Of a stretch of 64,000 nt of DNA, positions 34,973-44,467 are shown in pieces; position 1 is the first letter of the stretch, and each line of letters starts with the position of its first letter. The notes under the pieces were generated by a model. The model was not told where the DNA came from. It saw only the letters and a program-made list of their open reading frames with translations, and ran no database searches. The stretch spans positions 1-64,000 of the forward strand of contig CAUYUA010000011.1 in NCBI GenBank assembly GCA_963575675.1, in the 5' to 3' direction. The position numbers and the translations under genes are program-made. The DNA comes from CAUYUA01 sp963575675. Lineage in GTDB: Bacteria; Pseudomonadota; Alphaproteobacteria; Azospirillales; Azospirillaceae.

Positions 34973-36592
34973 ATGGGGGACAAAACGATTCGTTTCATGC
35001 GCCGATTAAGCGTTGCGCTTGCGCTTCTTGTGACGACGATCGTTTCGCCTGCGGTTCAAGCGGCCGGCGAAGAAGTTGTTTTACGGCGCGGGAACGGCAG
35101 CGAACCCCAAAAGCTTGACCCTCATAAAACCGACGACCGCGCCACCTCCAATATTCTACGCGATCTGTTTGAAGGCTTGGTCACAATCGGCCCGGATGGG
35201 CGAATCATTCCCGGCATCGCCGAGTCCTGGAGCATCGACGACGAAGGCAAAATCTACACTTTTCGCCTTCGTCAAGATTTGCGCTGGTCCAATGGCGACC
35301 GCTTGACTTCTGCGGACGTCCTCTACAGCTTTCGTCGCGCCATTCGCGCGGTGGCCAACCCCGACGCGGCAGCCAATCTCGCCGTGATTCGCAACGGGGA
35401 CGCCGTGCTGAACGGCAAATCTCCTCCCAGCGAACTCGGCGTGGAAGCCCCGGACCCTCTGACCGTGCGTTTTTTCTTGCGTGTTCCAGCTCCTTACTTT
35501 CTCTCGATGCTGAGCGCCGACAACCACGCCATGCCGGTTCATCAAGCCTCGATCGAGAAATTCGGCGATGACTGGTGCAAACCTGAAAACATGGTCAACA
35601 ATGGCCCATACACGCTCGCCGAATGGAAACCCAAAGATAGCGTCACGCTGGTTCGCAACCCGAACTACCATCACGCATCGGACGTCAAAATCGGTCGAGT
35701 GAAGTTTTTGGCTCTTGATTCCCGCGAAGAGCTGAAGCGTTTCGAGGCCGGAGAGATCGAGGTCACCAACGAAGTGCCTCAAGAACAGGTGAAGTGGATA
35801 TCCCTCACCCACCCCAAAGAGTTCTGGAATCGTCCTCTGCTCGCCACCTATTACTACGCTTTCAACCTCACCGCAGAACCCTTCCGAGGCAACGCCAAAC
35901 TTCGCCAAGCCCTTTCCATGGCCATCAACCGCGAAGCTTTGGTCAACAAAATCACTCGCGCCGGAGAATCGCCCGCTTACGGCTTTGTTCCGCTTGGAAT
36001 TCCCGGATACCGCTCACAAACCATGAGCTTCGTCGCTTGGACGCAGCAAAAGCGTATTGAACAAGCGCGGCGCCTTTTTGTTGACGCCGGATACAGCCCT
36101 TCGGATCCTTTATCCATTGATTTGCTTTACAACACCTCCGACAACAACCGCGCCATCGCCAACGCCGTCAGCGCCATGTGGCGTGACGCTTTCGGCTCCG
36201 GAATCAATATCACTCTGATCAACACAGACCGCGCCGACTACTTGAAACGCCGTTCGCAACGCTCTTTCCAAGTGGTGCGCGCCGCTTGGTTCGGAGATTT
36301 CGGCGATCCTTCCGTCTTCCTCGGACTGCTCCACTCTTCTGCTTTGCCGCCTCGCAACGACTCTGGGTATAAGAGTCCCAAGTTTGATGAGTTTTTAGCC
36401 AAAGCGTCCGCCAGCAACGACACCGCCGAACGCATGGAGCTTCTACAACAGGCTGAGAAAGTCCTTCTCGAAGATTTGCCGGTCATTCCTCTATATCACT
36501 TCGCAACAAAATCTCTGGTCAGCCAACGACTCGACGGATGGATGTTCAATATTCGCGACGTTCACCTCTCTCGTTTCCTTTCATTCAAGTAA
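34973..36592 (+). CDS. Peptide/oligopeptide ABC transporter substrate-binding protein
   Basis: A 539-residue periplasmic binding protein of the SBP_bac_5 (OppA/MppA) family. The signal peptide is RRLSVALALLVTTIVSPAVQ with cleavage near QAA. The family signature region EGLVTIGPDGRIIPGIAESW and NGDRLTSADVLYSFRRAI is clear, as is the later FRGNAKLRQALSMAINREAL. It should bind oligopeptides, possibly including murein peptides. GAGGAAG precedes the ATG. No permease or ATPase genes adjoin it, and a terminator follows, so it is an orphan binding protein. Confidence 0.92.
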   Translation: MGDKTIRFMRRLSVALALLVTTIVSPAVQAAGEEVVLRRGNGSEPQKLDPHKTDDRATSNILRDLFEGLVTIGPDGRIIPGIAESWSIDDEGKIYTFRLRQDLRWSNGDRLTSADVLYSFRRAIRAVANPDAAANLAVIRNGDAVLNGKSPPSELGVEAPDPLTVRFFLRVPAPYFLSMLSADNHAMPVHQASIEKFGDDWCKPENMVNNGPYTLAEWKPKDSVTLVRNPNYHHASDVKIGRVKFLALDSREELKRFEAGEIEVTNEVPQEQVKWISLTHPKEFWNRPLLATYYYAFNLTAEPFRGNAKLRQALSMAINREALVNKITRAGESPAYGFVPLGIPGYRSQTMSFVAWTQQKRIEQARRLFVDAGYSPSDPLSIDLLYNTSDNNRAIANAVSAMWRDAFGSGINITLINTDRADYLKRRSQRSFQVVRAAWFGDFGDPSVFLGLLHSSALPPRNDSGYKSPKFDEFLAKASASNDTAERMELLQQAEKVLLEDLPVIPLYHFATKSLVSQRLDGWMFNIRDVHLSRFLSFK

Positions 36593-36707
36593 CCTGATCT
36601 TCGCGCTCTCTGAATACGAGGCTCCTGTCCTGGAAAGTCTGCTCGCGGTTTCAACAGAATCACGAACTCACTTTCCGAACAGGAGCAAACGCGAGACAAT
36701 CAAAAAA

Positions 36708-36739
36708 GCGTCGGCAGAGACGCCCCTCTCTTCCGACGC
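36708..36739. terminator. Terminator after the peptide-binding protein
   Basis: GCGTCGG...CCGACGC encloses an inner AGAGA/TCTCT stem. It lies 115 bases after the stop, with A-rich sequence before it and a T-rich stretch about 15 bases after it, so it could end transcription in either direction. Confidence 0.6.
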
Positions 36740-36859
36740 TTCGTTTAAAGTTGATTTTTTTCTTAAAAAAACACTTGTCCATTTTATGCGTAGTCTTATT
36801 TGTGCCTTATTTGTGCATAGCCTTAATCTGCGTGTTATTTGATCTAGGGAGAGCATCGC

Positions 36860-37744
36860 GTGGCCGAAGCCGTCGAAACGCCATCCGGCAAAAGCGCACA
36901 AGACGAAAATTTCCCTGTCGGCTCCCGACTGCTTGCGGCGAAGCTCCGCCCGCATGTTGCCGCTTTTTACGCCTTCGCCCGCGCAGCCGACGACATCGGC
37001 GACAATCCGGCTCTTTCCTCCGAAGAAAAGCTCCACCGCCTCGACGCCTTCGCCCAAGCGTTGATTACCGGCGCAGGAGACCCAACCGTCTTCGCCACAT
37101 CACATCGTTTGCGCGCCAGCCTCAACACACTCGACGTAACCAACCGCCACGCTCTTGACCTCATTGCCGCCTTCAAACAAGACGCCGTCAAAAGTCGCTA
37201 CGCCGACTGGAATGAACTGATGGGATATTGCGCTCTGTCCGCCTCTCCGGTCGGACGGTTTCTGCTGGACATCCACGGAGAATCTCCCACCGACTATCCT
37301 CCATCCGACGCCTTATGTTCCGTCCTGCAAGTCCTAAACCACCTCCAAGATTGCCAAAAAGACCATCAAACCCTTGACCGCGTCTACCTGCCGCAAAATT
37401 GGCTCAGAGACTACGGCTCCGACGTCGTCGACCTCCCGGCGGCGCGCGCAACCCCCGGTATGCGCGCTGCAATCGATCGTTGCCTCGACGGATGCGATGA
37501 GCTGTTAACTCAGGCGGAATCCTTGCCCAGACGCATGCGCAGTCGCCGTTTGGCAATGGAATCCATGGTGATCTTACGCCTGGCCAAACGCCTGACCGCG
37601 CGTCTTCGTCAAAGCGATCCCATCGCTGGTCGCGTAGCCTTGACGCGCGGAGACTTTCTATGGTGTGGTCTCTCCGGCGCTTTTCTTGGGTTCACGGCCC
37701 GGCGCCGCCCGCCGACGCTCACGGAAGAAATTCGCCCCGCATGA
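36860..37744 (+). CDS. hpnC: Hydroxysqualene synthase HpnC
   Basis: In hopanoid producers HpnC, HpnD and HpnE replace squalene synthase; HpnC converts presqualene diphosphate to hydroxysqualene. The 294-residue product has the prenyl-binding region VAAFYAFARAADDIGDNPAL, ELMGYCALSASPVGRFLLDI and the second acidic motif NHLQDCQKDHQTLDRVYLPQ. The start is GTG at 36860, with AGGGAGAG about 8 bases upstream. It overlaps hpnD by ATGA. Confidence 0.93.
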   Translation: MAEAVETPSGKSAQDENFPVGSRLLAAKLRPHVAAFYAFARAADDIGDNPALSSEEKLHRLDAFAQALITGAGDPTVFATSHRLRASLNTLDVTNRHALDLIAAFKQDAVKSRYADWNELMGYCALSASPVGRFLLDIHGESPTDYPPSDALCSVLQVLNHLQDCQKDHQTLDRVYLPQNWLRDYGSDVVDLPAARATPGMRAAIDRCLDGCDELLTQAESLPRRMRSRRLAMESMVILRLAKRLTARLRQSDPIAGRVALTRGDFLWCGLSGAFLGFTARRRPPTLTEEIRPA

Positions 37745-38619
37745 CAGACGCCTCTCCTTCAATCGCCCGCAGCCACGTCATCCGCGTCGTTCGACGCTCG
37801 GGAAGTTCTTTCACGCTCGGCATGAAGTCCTTGCCGAAACTTCATCGACAAGCAATGTTCGCCATATACGCATTCGGACGCGAAGTGGACGACGTCGCCG
37901 ACGAAGGCGGGTCTCCGGATGAAAAATTGCAGCAACTGCAAGATTGGCGCGAAGAAGTCGGTCGCCTTTACGCAGGAGCGCCGACTCGTCTCACCACTCA
38001 GGCTCTGTTGGAGCCGGTGCGTCATTTCGACTTACCGCAAAGCGAATTTCTCGGCCTGATCGACGGCATGGAAATGGATGCGAGAGAAATGATGCGTGGG
38101 GCCGACTTAAAGACCCTGGAGCTTTACTGCCGCAGAGTCGCTGGAACTGTTGGTTTGCTTTCCCTGCGCGTTTTCGAATCGACAGAAGATGAAGCGCCGA
38201 ACTTCGCTCTGGCGCTGGCCGAAGCGCTACAAATCACCAACATCCTGCGGGATCTCGATGAAGACGCCGCGCGCGGTCGCTTATACTTGCCCGCAGAATT
38301 GCTTACCCGCCATGGAATATCCCCCTCCACAGCGCCGATCCAGGTGATGCAATCCTCTCAACTTCCCGCTGTGTGCTGCGATCTCGCCGAACTTGCAAGA
38401 CGTCGCTTTTTGGCCGCCGACCAAGCTCTGGCGAGCTGTGATCGACGCAAACTACGCCCGGCGCTCTTGATGATGGGCGTCTATCAACGCATTCTTGACC
38501 GTTTAAACGCTACGGAGTGGCGCCCTCAAAGCAGAAAACTTCGTCTTTCCAAACCAGAAAAATTATGGGCGGCAATCCGACTCGGTCTGATGCGCCCGAT
38601 ATGGCAACCGACAAATTAA
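37741..38619 (+). CDS. hpnD: Presqualene diphosphate synthase HpnD
   Basis: HpnD condenses two farnesyl diphosphates to presqualene diphosphate. The 292-residue protein shows RSGSSFTLGMKSLPKLHRQA, the first aspartate motif IYAFGREVDDVADE, LIDGMEMDAREMM and the second motif ITNILRDLDEDAARGRLYLP. Its ATG overlaps the hpnC stop (ATGA), which supports translational coupling. A longer frame from 37660 is internal to hpnC. Confidence 0.95.
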   Translation: MTDASPSIARSHVIRVVRRSGSSFTLGMKSLPKLHRQAMFAIYAFGREVDDVADEGGSPDEKLQQLQDWREEVGRLYAGAPTRLTTQALLEPVRHFDLPQSEFLGLIDGMEMDAREMMRGADLKTLELYCRRVAGTVGLLSLRVFESTEDEAPNFALALAEALQITNILRDLDEDAARGRLYLPAELLTRHGISPSTAPIQVMQSSQLPAVCCDLAELARRRFLAADQALASCDRRKLRPALLMMGVYQRILDRLNATEWRPQSRKLRLSKPEKLWAAIRLGLMRPIWQPTN

Positions 38620-38692
38620 AGAGAAACTCTCAGACCGACACAACGTCATCATGTCGCCACGCCAAATCGCCTTCCCGGACCACCCCACATCA

Positions 38693-40018
38693 ATGACGAC
38701 CGTTCATATCATCGGCGCCGGGCTCGCCGGTTTGGCATGCGCTGCGCGCTTGCTTCAAGCCACCACTTCGCACACACTCCGAATCGAAATCCACGAAGCC
38801 GCCCGCCACCCCGGTGGACGCTGTCGGACGTTTTATGACACCCACCTCAGTCGTCGCATCGACAACGGCAATCACTTGCTGCTCAGCGCCAATCAGGCGG
38901 TGCTGTCTTATCTCCACGCCGTCTCCGAAACGCCGTTTCCCCGCGCCGGAATTCCAAACACATTTTTTACTCCCTCAGAAACAGTCTTTCCGTTTTATGA
39001 TCACGCCACAGGAGAACACTGGAGCATTCACCCCAATCAAGGCATCGCGCCATGGTGGCTGTTTTGCCCCTCGCGTCGCATTCCGAAAACGTCTGTCCGC
39101 GACTACCTCAGCCCGAACGCTTTACGCCTTCTGACTGCGGGAGCCGACGCCTGCGTTGCTGATTGCATCCCAAAAGCCGACCCACTCCATCGACGGTTTT
39201 GGGAGCCTCTTTGTTTGGCGGTGATGAACGCCCCCCCTACAATCGCCGCCGCCGCGCCGTTGCGCGCCGTCTTGCTGAAAACCTTCGGACGCGGCGCGAC
39301 GTATTGCAAACCGCTGATTGCCCGCGATGGATTAAGCGATGCGCTGATTGACCCCGCTGTCGCTTTTCTCAAACGGCGCGGAACTGAGATTCGTTTCGGA
39401 CATAGAGCGCGGGCGCTCCGTTTCACGCAAAAGCGTGTCGAACGTCTGGAATTCGCCGGAGAATCAGAAAGCTCCGTTATTGAGCTAGGCGAAAACGATT
39501 GCGTAGTGTTGGCGACTCCCCCCGCAGTAACGGCGAATTTGGCGCCCAACATCTCCGCTCCACAGGAAAGCTCAGCGATTATAAATGCTCATTTTCGACT
39601 CGATAGCTCACCAACCCTGCCAGAGCTTCGCGCACCTTTTCTCGGATTGATCAACACGACGGCGCATTGGCTTTTTGTGCGCGACGACGTGGTGAGTCTG
39701 ACCATCAGCGGAGCAGATAATCTGCTTGAGACTCCGGAAAATGCATTGATTGCTCAGCTATGGAAAGAAGCGGCAACTGCGTTGTCTCTGCCTGCCAATG
39801 GCTCGCCGCCGCCGCACCGGATTATTAAGGAAAAACGGGCGACTTTTGCCCAAACGCCAAGCAACTTTCGTTTACGGCCTGCGCCGACAACAGCTTGGCG
39901 CAATCTGTTTCTGGCCGGAGATTGGACGGACACGGGCTTGCCTGCGACAATGGAAAGCGCGGTTTTGTCCGGCCAACGCGCGGCAACCCTTGTGAATCGT
40001 TTCCGACTTAAAATTTAA
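38693..40018 (+). CDS. hpnE: Hydroxysqualene dehydroxylase HpnE
   Basis: HpnE is an FAD-dependent amine-oxidase-like enzyme that reduces hydroxysqualene to squalene. The 441-residue product opens with the dinucleotide motif VHIIGAGLAGLACAARLL, then EAARHPGGRCRTF and DNGNHLLLSANQAVL. It ends with the FAD-binding LFLAGDWTDTGLPATMESAV. The start at 38693 (MTTVHIIGAG) matches family N-termini; 38651 is possible, and neither has a strong ribosome site. It is third in the hpnCDE cluster. No squalene-hopene cyclase follows, so that gene is elsewhere. A repeat copy starts 2 bases after the stop. Confidence 0.92.
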   Translation: MTTVHIIGAGLAGLACAARLLQATTSHTLRIEIHEAARHPGGRCRTFYDTHLSRRIDNGNHLLLSANQAVLSYLHAVSETPFPRAGIPNTFFTPSETVFPFYDHATGEHWSIHPNQGIAPWWLFCPSRRIPKTSVRDYLSPNALRLLTAGADACVADCIPKADPLHRRFWEPLCLAVMNAPPTIAAAAPLRAVLLKTFGRGATYCKPLIARDGLSDALIDPAVAFLKRRGTEIRFGHRARALRFTQKRVERLEFAGESESSVIELGENDCVVLATPPAVTANLAPNISAPQESSAIINAHFRLDSSPTLPELRAPFLGLINTTAHWLFVRDDVVSLTISGADNLLETPENALIAQLWKEAATALSLPANGSPPPHRIIKEKRATFAQTPSNFRLRPAPTTAWRNLFLAGDWTDTGLPATMESAVLSGQRAATLVNRFRLKI

Positions 40019-40019
40019 A

Positions 40020-40105
40020 GAGTCCAGAGACTGTGTTCCTGATCGCGAAGGATCATAAGGGGGAAGCGAAAGCTCCCCCTTATTTGCGTAATAATCTTCC
40101 TCTGG
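40020..40105 (+). repeat. Dispersed structured repeat, copy 5 (sense to hpnE)
   Basis: GAGTCCAGAGACTGTGTTCC, TGATCGCGAAGGATCATAAG, GGGGAAGCGAAAGCTCCCCC, TTATTTGCGTAATAATC and TTCCTCTGGA. It begins almost at the hpnE stop codon (40018) and fills the first half of the convergent gap to the ArsC-like gene. Confidence 0.9.
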
Positions 40106-40192
40106 AAATATTTATGACACATCCTGGGTTTCAGGACGACAGCGTTCTCACACAGGAGCTGTCTAAAGCCCGTGGCGAGCCCTTCAGCTTTC

Positions 40193-40717
40193 TTATGCAG
40201 GAAGAGCCCCGTCAATTTCAGGATGTCTCTGTCCAATAGCCTGAAGCTGTTTCTGAAAAGTTGCTCTATCAACGCTGTGAGACAACATAGAAGTCAACAG
40301 GCGCACGCGCATGTCGATTCGCTTGAAAGCGTTTTGAAACTGTTGCCGCATGGCGGCTTCAGAGCCTACCGCTTCCGTTGGATCTTCGACTTTCCACTGT
40401 GCAAGCACAGGGTTCCCACACCACTTAAAACCTGTTTCCGAAGGGAAAGCTTCGCAAACAGAGACAACCGCGTCAAGAGACGGAGTTTTTGGACCAGAAA
40501 ACTCAGACCAGGATTTACTCCGAAGATCGGAGTCGATAAGATTATGATCCCACAAAATATCGAGGGTCAGAGGGTGAACGCGGCCCATCGGATGAATCCC
40601 CGCGCTGAAGGCGCAGAATCGCTCGCCGCCGTGGTGGCGCATAGAAGCCTCAGCCATAATGCTGCGCGCTGTATTTTCGGCGCCGAGAAACAAAATCGAA
40701 ATTGGTTTTACCGTCAT
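40193..40717 (-). CDS. ArsC/low-molecular-weight phosphatase-like protein lacking the catalytic Cys
   Basis: A 174-residue protein with the LMW protein-tyrosine phosphatase/arsenate reductase fold. The usual P-loop is FLCxxNxARSxMAE; here it reads ILFLGAENTARSIMAEA, with Gly 12 (codon GGC) where the nucleophilic Cys should be. Arg 18 and Ser 19 of the loop are kept. The general-acid region can be traced to VEDPTEAVGSE. Chemistry by the normal Cys mechanism is impossible, so it may be a phosphate or anion sensor, or decaying. The start at 40717 has GGGGAGAGGA just upstream. Confidence 0.78.
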   Translation of the reverse strand: MTVKPISILFLGAENTARSIMAEASMRHHGGERFCAFSAGIHPMGRVHPLTLDILWDHNLIDSDLRSKSWSEFSGPKTPSLDAVVSVCEAFPSETGFKWCGNPVLAQWKVEDPTEAVGSEAAMRQQFQNAFKRIDMRVRLLTSMLSHSVDRATFQKQLQAIGQRHPEIDGALPA

Positions 40718-40800
40718 TCCTCTCCCCTGGAATAGCGCTTCGCCGGTAAAGTGCGGTTTCAGGGCGGCGATGGTCAACAGGAAGCGGTTGTCTTTTTCTC

Positions 40801-43179
40801 ATGAAAGCGAGATGGAATCCAGACCTCTCATGGCCTATCCGCAGAGGAGCGTTGGCGCTGCTTGCGACGATTGGTTTATGGCCCCACGCATCGAAAGCTG
40901 CGGAGACAACGGTTGTGTCGGATCCGCCTGTGACGGTTTTTGGTGGAGCCGGTTTGTTGGAGACCCCTTCAGCTCGATTTCGACCAGAGGGAGCTATGTC
41001 GGCGGGAAACGCCATAATCGGAAGCTTATACCGTCATTATGGAATTGCCGCGTATCCTGGAGCAGGGCTGGAGATCGTGCTGCGAGCAACCTCGCGTCCA
41101 GCAACGAAGGAGTGGATTTTTCCGGTGGAATCGGGAGTGGACGTTAAGGTCGATCTAGCTTCAGAATCGTCGTGGCGCCCTGCCTTGGCGTTGGGAGCGC
41201 GCGATTTAACAGGAGGCCGATTCGCTTCGGAGTATTTAGTTGCGTCGAAGAGATATTATGATTTGGATTTAACGCTAGGAATAGGCTGGGGACGTGTGGG
41301 GGAAGCGGGAGACGCTCCGAATCCGCTGGCTTTGGCAAACGCAACGACCGGAGAGCAATTTACGAGCGGACGAATACGACGTGATCGAGGTCAAAGTTCA
41401 GGTGGTGGACCACGCGATTGGTTCGGTGGAAACGCCATCGGTTTCTTCGGCGGAGTGGTCTGGACGCCAATCCCGGAATTCTCCGCAATCGCTGAAGTCA
41501 GTCGAGAGCGTCTAATCGCCGATCGTCGAGAGTGGTGGAAGCTTGGACGTGGTTTGCCGGGGCGCGGCGAAGGCAATTTAAACGACCCAGGACTTCCATT
41601 GAATATAGGCGCGGCATGGCGACCTTGGCCGTGGTTGGAACTGGGAGCGGGATTTTTTCATGGACAGGATGTTATGGCGAAGCTAACTCTTACACCGACG
41701 TTCGCCAATTATGAAACTCCAGCGCCGCCTCTGACTGCGCGCCAAACCCCGCCGCCGCCCGTACATCGTCGCGCTGAAGGCGACGGCCCACGCCGTCACG
41801 TCGGGCAACGCTCGATGGACGCCTTCACCGCCGTCGAAGTTCCCGCCAAAGCAGTGCGCGCAGCGTCGCGAGCAGTAAAACCAATGTCGCGCTCGGCAGT
41901 AGAATCGGTTTTAGACAACGTTAGAGCTTTTTGGGACGGCAAAAATTACAGAAACGACGGCGTCGGAAGCCTCGATCCTCCCGCTGGAACACCAGCCCGT
42001 CGCACAGCGATCGTATGGCTCGACCTGCCCGGTCCAGAAGCGGAAATCGCCGAGACTGGGCGTTTGACTGGACGAGCAGCTCGGGTGTTGGCCAATCAGG
42101 CGCCGGACGCCGTTCGTGAGCTAACAGTGACCACATCGAGTCGCGGCTTAAATGGCGTCGCAGTCTCCGTGATTCGCAACGATGTGGCGCAAGCAGCAAG
42201 CGGACACGGCAGTCCGGAAGAGATTTGGCGTCATGCGCGGATTCTTCCACCGGGTGAGATCGAATCAGCTCCACATAATGGCCCCGATCACATCGCGGCA
42301 GAAAGCGGGTGGCGTTTATGGCCAACCTTCCGGTTCGAAAATAGTTTATTCGAGACGAGCAAACCAAATGTTGCGCGTGGAGTAGTAGATATCTCTTATG
42401 AAGACGCCTTATCAGAACACTGGGTGTTCGGAGCCGGCCTACGTGGGCGGTTAATCAATGCAACCTCCGAGCTTGACGCAAATTTACGTCCGGCGAGTAG
42501 GCGCGCAGTCCGCAGCGACGTCTACGATTATGCACGATCTCCCTGGGCGTTGGAGCATTTATATCTTTCGCGTCAATTCAATCCAGGCGCCGCGTGGCAT
42601 GCCCGAATCGCAGGCGGCGCATTCGAAGAGATGTTTTCCGGCATTGGCGGCGAGCTACTGTATCGACCTTGGACCTCGCACTGGGCTTTCGGCGTCGAGG
42701 CGTATCAAACATGGAAAAGAATGCCATACAAACGCCATAACTTGCAATTAATGATGGATTCAGACAGTGAAACGACAACAGGATTTCTTAGCGCTTATTA
42801 TGAATCATATAATTCTGCGACGACAGGCGCTCTTCATCTTGGACGTTATTTAGGAAAAGATTTTGGAATGACCTTAGAGATTGGTCATTGGTTCGAAAAC
42901 GGCGTGCGTCTTGGAGCTGATCTGACCTGGAGCCACGATGGAGAAGCGTCTTTGTGGCATGGGCGAGAGTCTCGAACACACTTTCAACCCGGAGTCCGTT
43001 TGGTTTTCCCCTTGGATAATTTTTGGTCACTTCCTCGCGCCAGCCACGCCGTTGTTGAAACTCGACCGTTAGGACGTGACATCGGACAACGTTTGATTTT
43101 GCCATTTCGGTTATATGAGGCAACGAGACCAATTTCTTATGGTAAAATTACCGGAACTTGGAGCCAAATCATGGAATAA
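40801..43179 (+). CDS. YjbH-domain exopolysaccharide-associated protein
   Basis: A 792-residue exported protein of the YjbH type, associated with outer-membrane steps of exopolysaccharide production. It has a signal peptide (ALALLATIGLWPHASKA) and the family opening VFGGAGLLETPSARFRPEGA. Repeating beta-strand segments suggest barrel-like modules (GDAPNPLALAN, FGGVVWTPIPEFSAIAEVS, YLSRQFNPGAAWHARIAGGA). A Pro/Arg-rich linker (about residues 305-345) divides it. It lacks the yjbEFG or gfc partners nearby. It is divergent from the ArsC-like gene; repeat copy 6 follows 45 bases after its stop. Confidence 0.8.
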   Translation: MKARWNPDLSWPIRRGALALLATIGLWPHASKAAETTVVSDPPVTVFGGAGLLETPSARFRPEGAMSAGNAIIGSLYRHYGIAAYPGAGLEIVLRATSRPATKEWIFPVESGVDVKVDLASESSWRPALALGARDLTGGRFASEYLVASKRYYDLDLTLGIGWGRVGEAGDAPNPLALANATTGEQFTSGRIRRDRGQSSGGGPRDWFGGNAIGFFGGVVWTPIPEFSAIAEVSRERLIADRREWWKLGRGLPGRGEGNLNDPGLPLNIGAAWRPWPWLELGAGFFHGQDVMAKLTLTPTFANYETPAPPLTARQTPPPPVHRRAEGDGPRRHVGQRSMDAFTAVEVPAKAVRAASRAVKPMSRSAVESVLDNVRAFWDGKNYRNDGVGSLDPPAGTPARRTAIVWLDLPGPEAEIAETGRLTGRAARVLANQAPDAVRELTVTTSSRGLNGVAVSVIRNDVAQAASGHGSPEEIWRHARILPPGEIESAPHNGPDHIAAESGWRLWPTFRFENSLFETSKPNVARGVVDISYEDALSEHWVFGAGLRGRLINATSELDANLRPASRRAVRSDVYDYARSPWALEHLYLSRQFNPGAAWHARIAGGAFEEMFSGIGGELLYRPWTSHWAFGVEAYQTWKRMPYKRHNLQLMMDSDSETTTGFLSAYYESYNSATTGALHLGRYLGKDFGMTLEIGHWFENGVRLGADLTWSHDGEASLWHGRESRTHFQPGVRLVFPLDNFWSLPRASHAVVETRPLGRDIGQRLILPFRLYEATRPISYGKITGTWSQIME

Positions 43180-43223
43180 CACTAACAAGCAAAAACAAAT
43201 AAGCAGAAAATGGTAAATTAGAC

Positions 43224-43309
43224 GGGTCCAGGGACTGTGTTCCTGGTCGCAGGGGATTATAAGGGGGGAGCGAAAGCCCCCTTTATTCGCGAAGCGATCT
43301 TCCCCTGGA
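43224..43309 (+). repeat. Dispersed structured repeat, copy 6 (sense to yjbH-like gene)
   Basis: A best-preserved copy: GGGTCCAGGGACTGTGTTCC, TGGTCGCAGGGGATTATAAG, GGGGGAGCGAAAGCCCCCTT, TATTCGCGAAGCGATC and TTCCCCTGGA. Identity with copy 6b extends outside the core to about 43216-43318. Confidence 0.93.
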
Positions 43310-43438
43310 GGCGTTTGCTTTTTTATCTTTATTGTTGGTTTTTTTATTTTGTTGATTTTTTTTATTGTCCATTTTTGTTAATAGCCAATATTAATGATCA
43401 ATAGCAGGCCGATACAACAAACTATAATAAACAAACGC

Positions 43439-43525
43439 CTCCAGGGGAAGATCGCTTCGCGAATAAGGGGGGCTTTCGCTCCCCCCTTATAATCCCCTGC
43501 GACCAGGAACACAGTCCCTGGACCC
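43439..43525 (-). repeat. Dispersed structured repeat, copy 6b (reverse)
   Basis: The minus strand is almost identical to copy 6; the only difference I saw over about 100 bases is one C/T in the stem. It begins 67 bases after the ccmC stop. Copies 6 and 6b form a long near-perfect inverted repeat around an AT-rich spacer of about 115 bases. Confidence 0.93.
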
Positions 43526-43591
43526 GTCTAATTTTTAGGACTTATTTTCAATTTTCTCTAAACTTTATTGACCGGCTTACAATTCGCCAAA

Positions 43592-44311
43592 TCACGCTTC
43601 ACCGGAACGCCACCGTAGCGCCTGAATTTTTCGGGCCAAGATTTCCGAACGTAGGCGAATCAAAACAACAGCCACAAAATAAGTCGTAAACCCCAAAGCC
43701 ATAATCAACAAAGGCCAAAGCATCGGCGCTGCCACAGTCGGCCCCCCAACACGAAGAATGCTGGCGGGCTGATGCAAAGTACTCCACCAATCAACCGAAA
43801 ACTTGATAACAGGCACGTTCACCGCGCCAACCAACAACAAAATATTTCCAGCGCGCTCACCACGAGTCGGATCATCAAACGCATGGACAAGGGCAATATA
43901 TCCCAAGTAAAGAAAGAACAGAATCAAGACACTAGTCAAACGAGCATCCCACACCCACCAAGTCCCCCACATCGGCGCTCCCCATAGACTGCCCGAAACC
44001 AAACATAACGCCGTGAAACCGGCGCCAATCGGCGCAGCTGCTTTGGCAAACAAATCAGCCAGCGGATGTTTCCACACCAATCCAACAGCAGCGGCAATCG
44101 TCATATTGCTGTAGACAAATAACGCCATCCACGCCGCCGGAACATGGACGTACATAATTCGTACGGCCTCGCCTTGTTGATAATCGGGCGGGGAAGCAAA
44201 CAACGCCAAGTAAAGACCGATCGGCAAAAGAAGAGCGGTGACGCCCACAGCCCAAGGCTGGACGCGATCAGCGAGGCGCAAAAACTGCGTAGGATTGGCG
44301 AAACGAGACAT
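43592..44311 (-). CDS. ccmC: Heme exporter/handling protein CcmC
   Basis: CcmC loads heme onto CcmE in the cytochrome c maturation system I. The 239-residue protein has six TM helices and the periplasmic tryptophan-rich motif WGTWWVWDARLTSVLILFFL that contacts heme. A flanking histidine is in MYVHVPAAWMALFVY, and SVDWWSTLHQPASI follows. Length is typical. ccmA, ccmB, ccmD and ccmE are not adjacent, so the gene is isolated from its usual cluster. The ribosome site is weak (GAAGAG). Confidence 0.95.
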   Translation of the reverse strand: MSRFANPTQFLRLADRVQPWAVGVTALLLPIGLYLALFASPPDYQQGEAVRIMYVHVPAAWMALFVYSNMTIAAAVGLVWKHPLADLFAKAAAPIGAGFTALCLVSGSLWGAPMWGTWWVWDARLTSVLILFFLYLGYIALVHAFDDPTRGERAGNILLLVGAVNVPVIKFSVDWWSTLHQPASILRVGGPTVAAPMLWPLLIMALGFTTYFVAVVLIRLRSEILARKIQALRWRSGEA

Positions 44312-44467
44312 GGCTCTTCACAAAAGTTGCAACAAGAAGTGCAATTACTACTCTCACCCCACACACTAATCCATATTTATTAAAAAAACACGACTGGGAT
44401 GATGCTTACATCAACAAACGAACCGAAGGACTGATTTCCTATTCAGAAGACGCAATCAAATGGCGTG

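Noticed and set aside
3716..43525. CRISPR array made of the dispersed repeats
   Set aside because: Copies are kilobases apart, differ in sequence and length, are internally palindromic and have no spacer periodicity or cas genes.
43224..43525. Insertion sequence bounded by copies 6 and 6b
   Set aside because: The spacer of about 115 bases is AT-rich and has no transposase. The pair is better explained as one repeat after each convergent gene.
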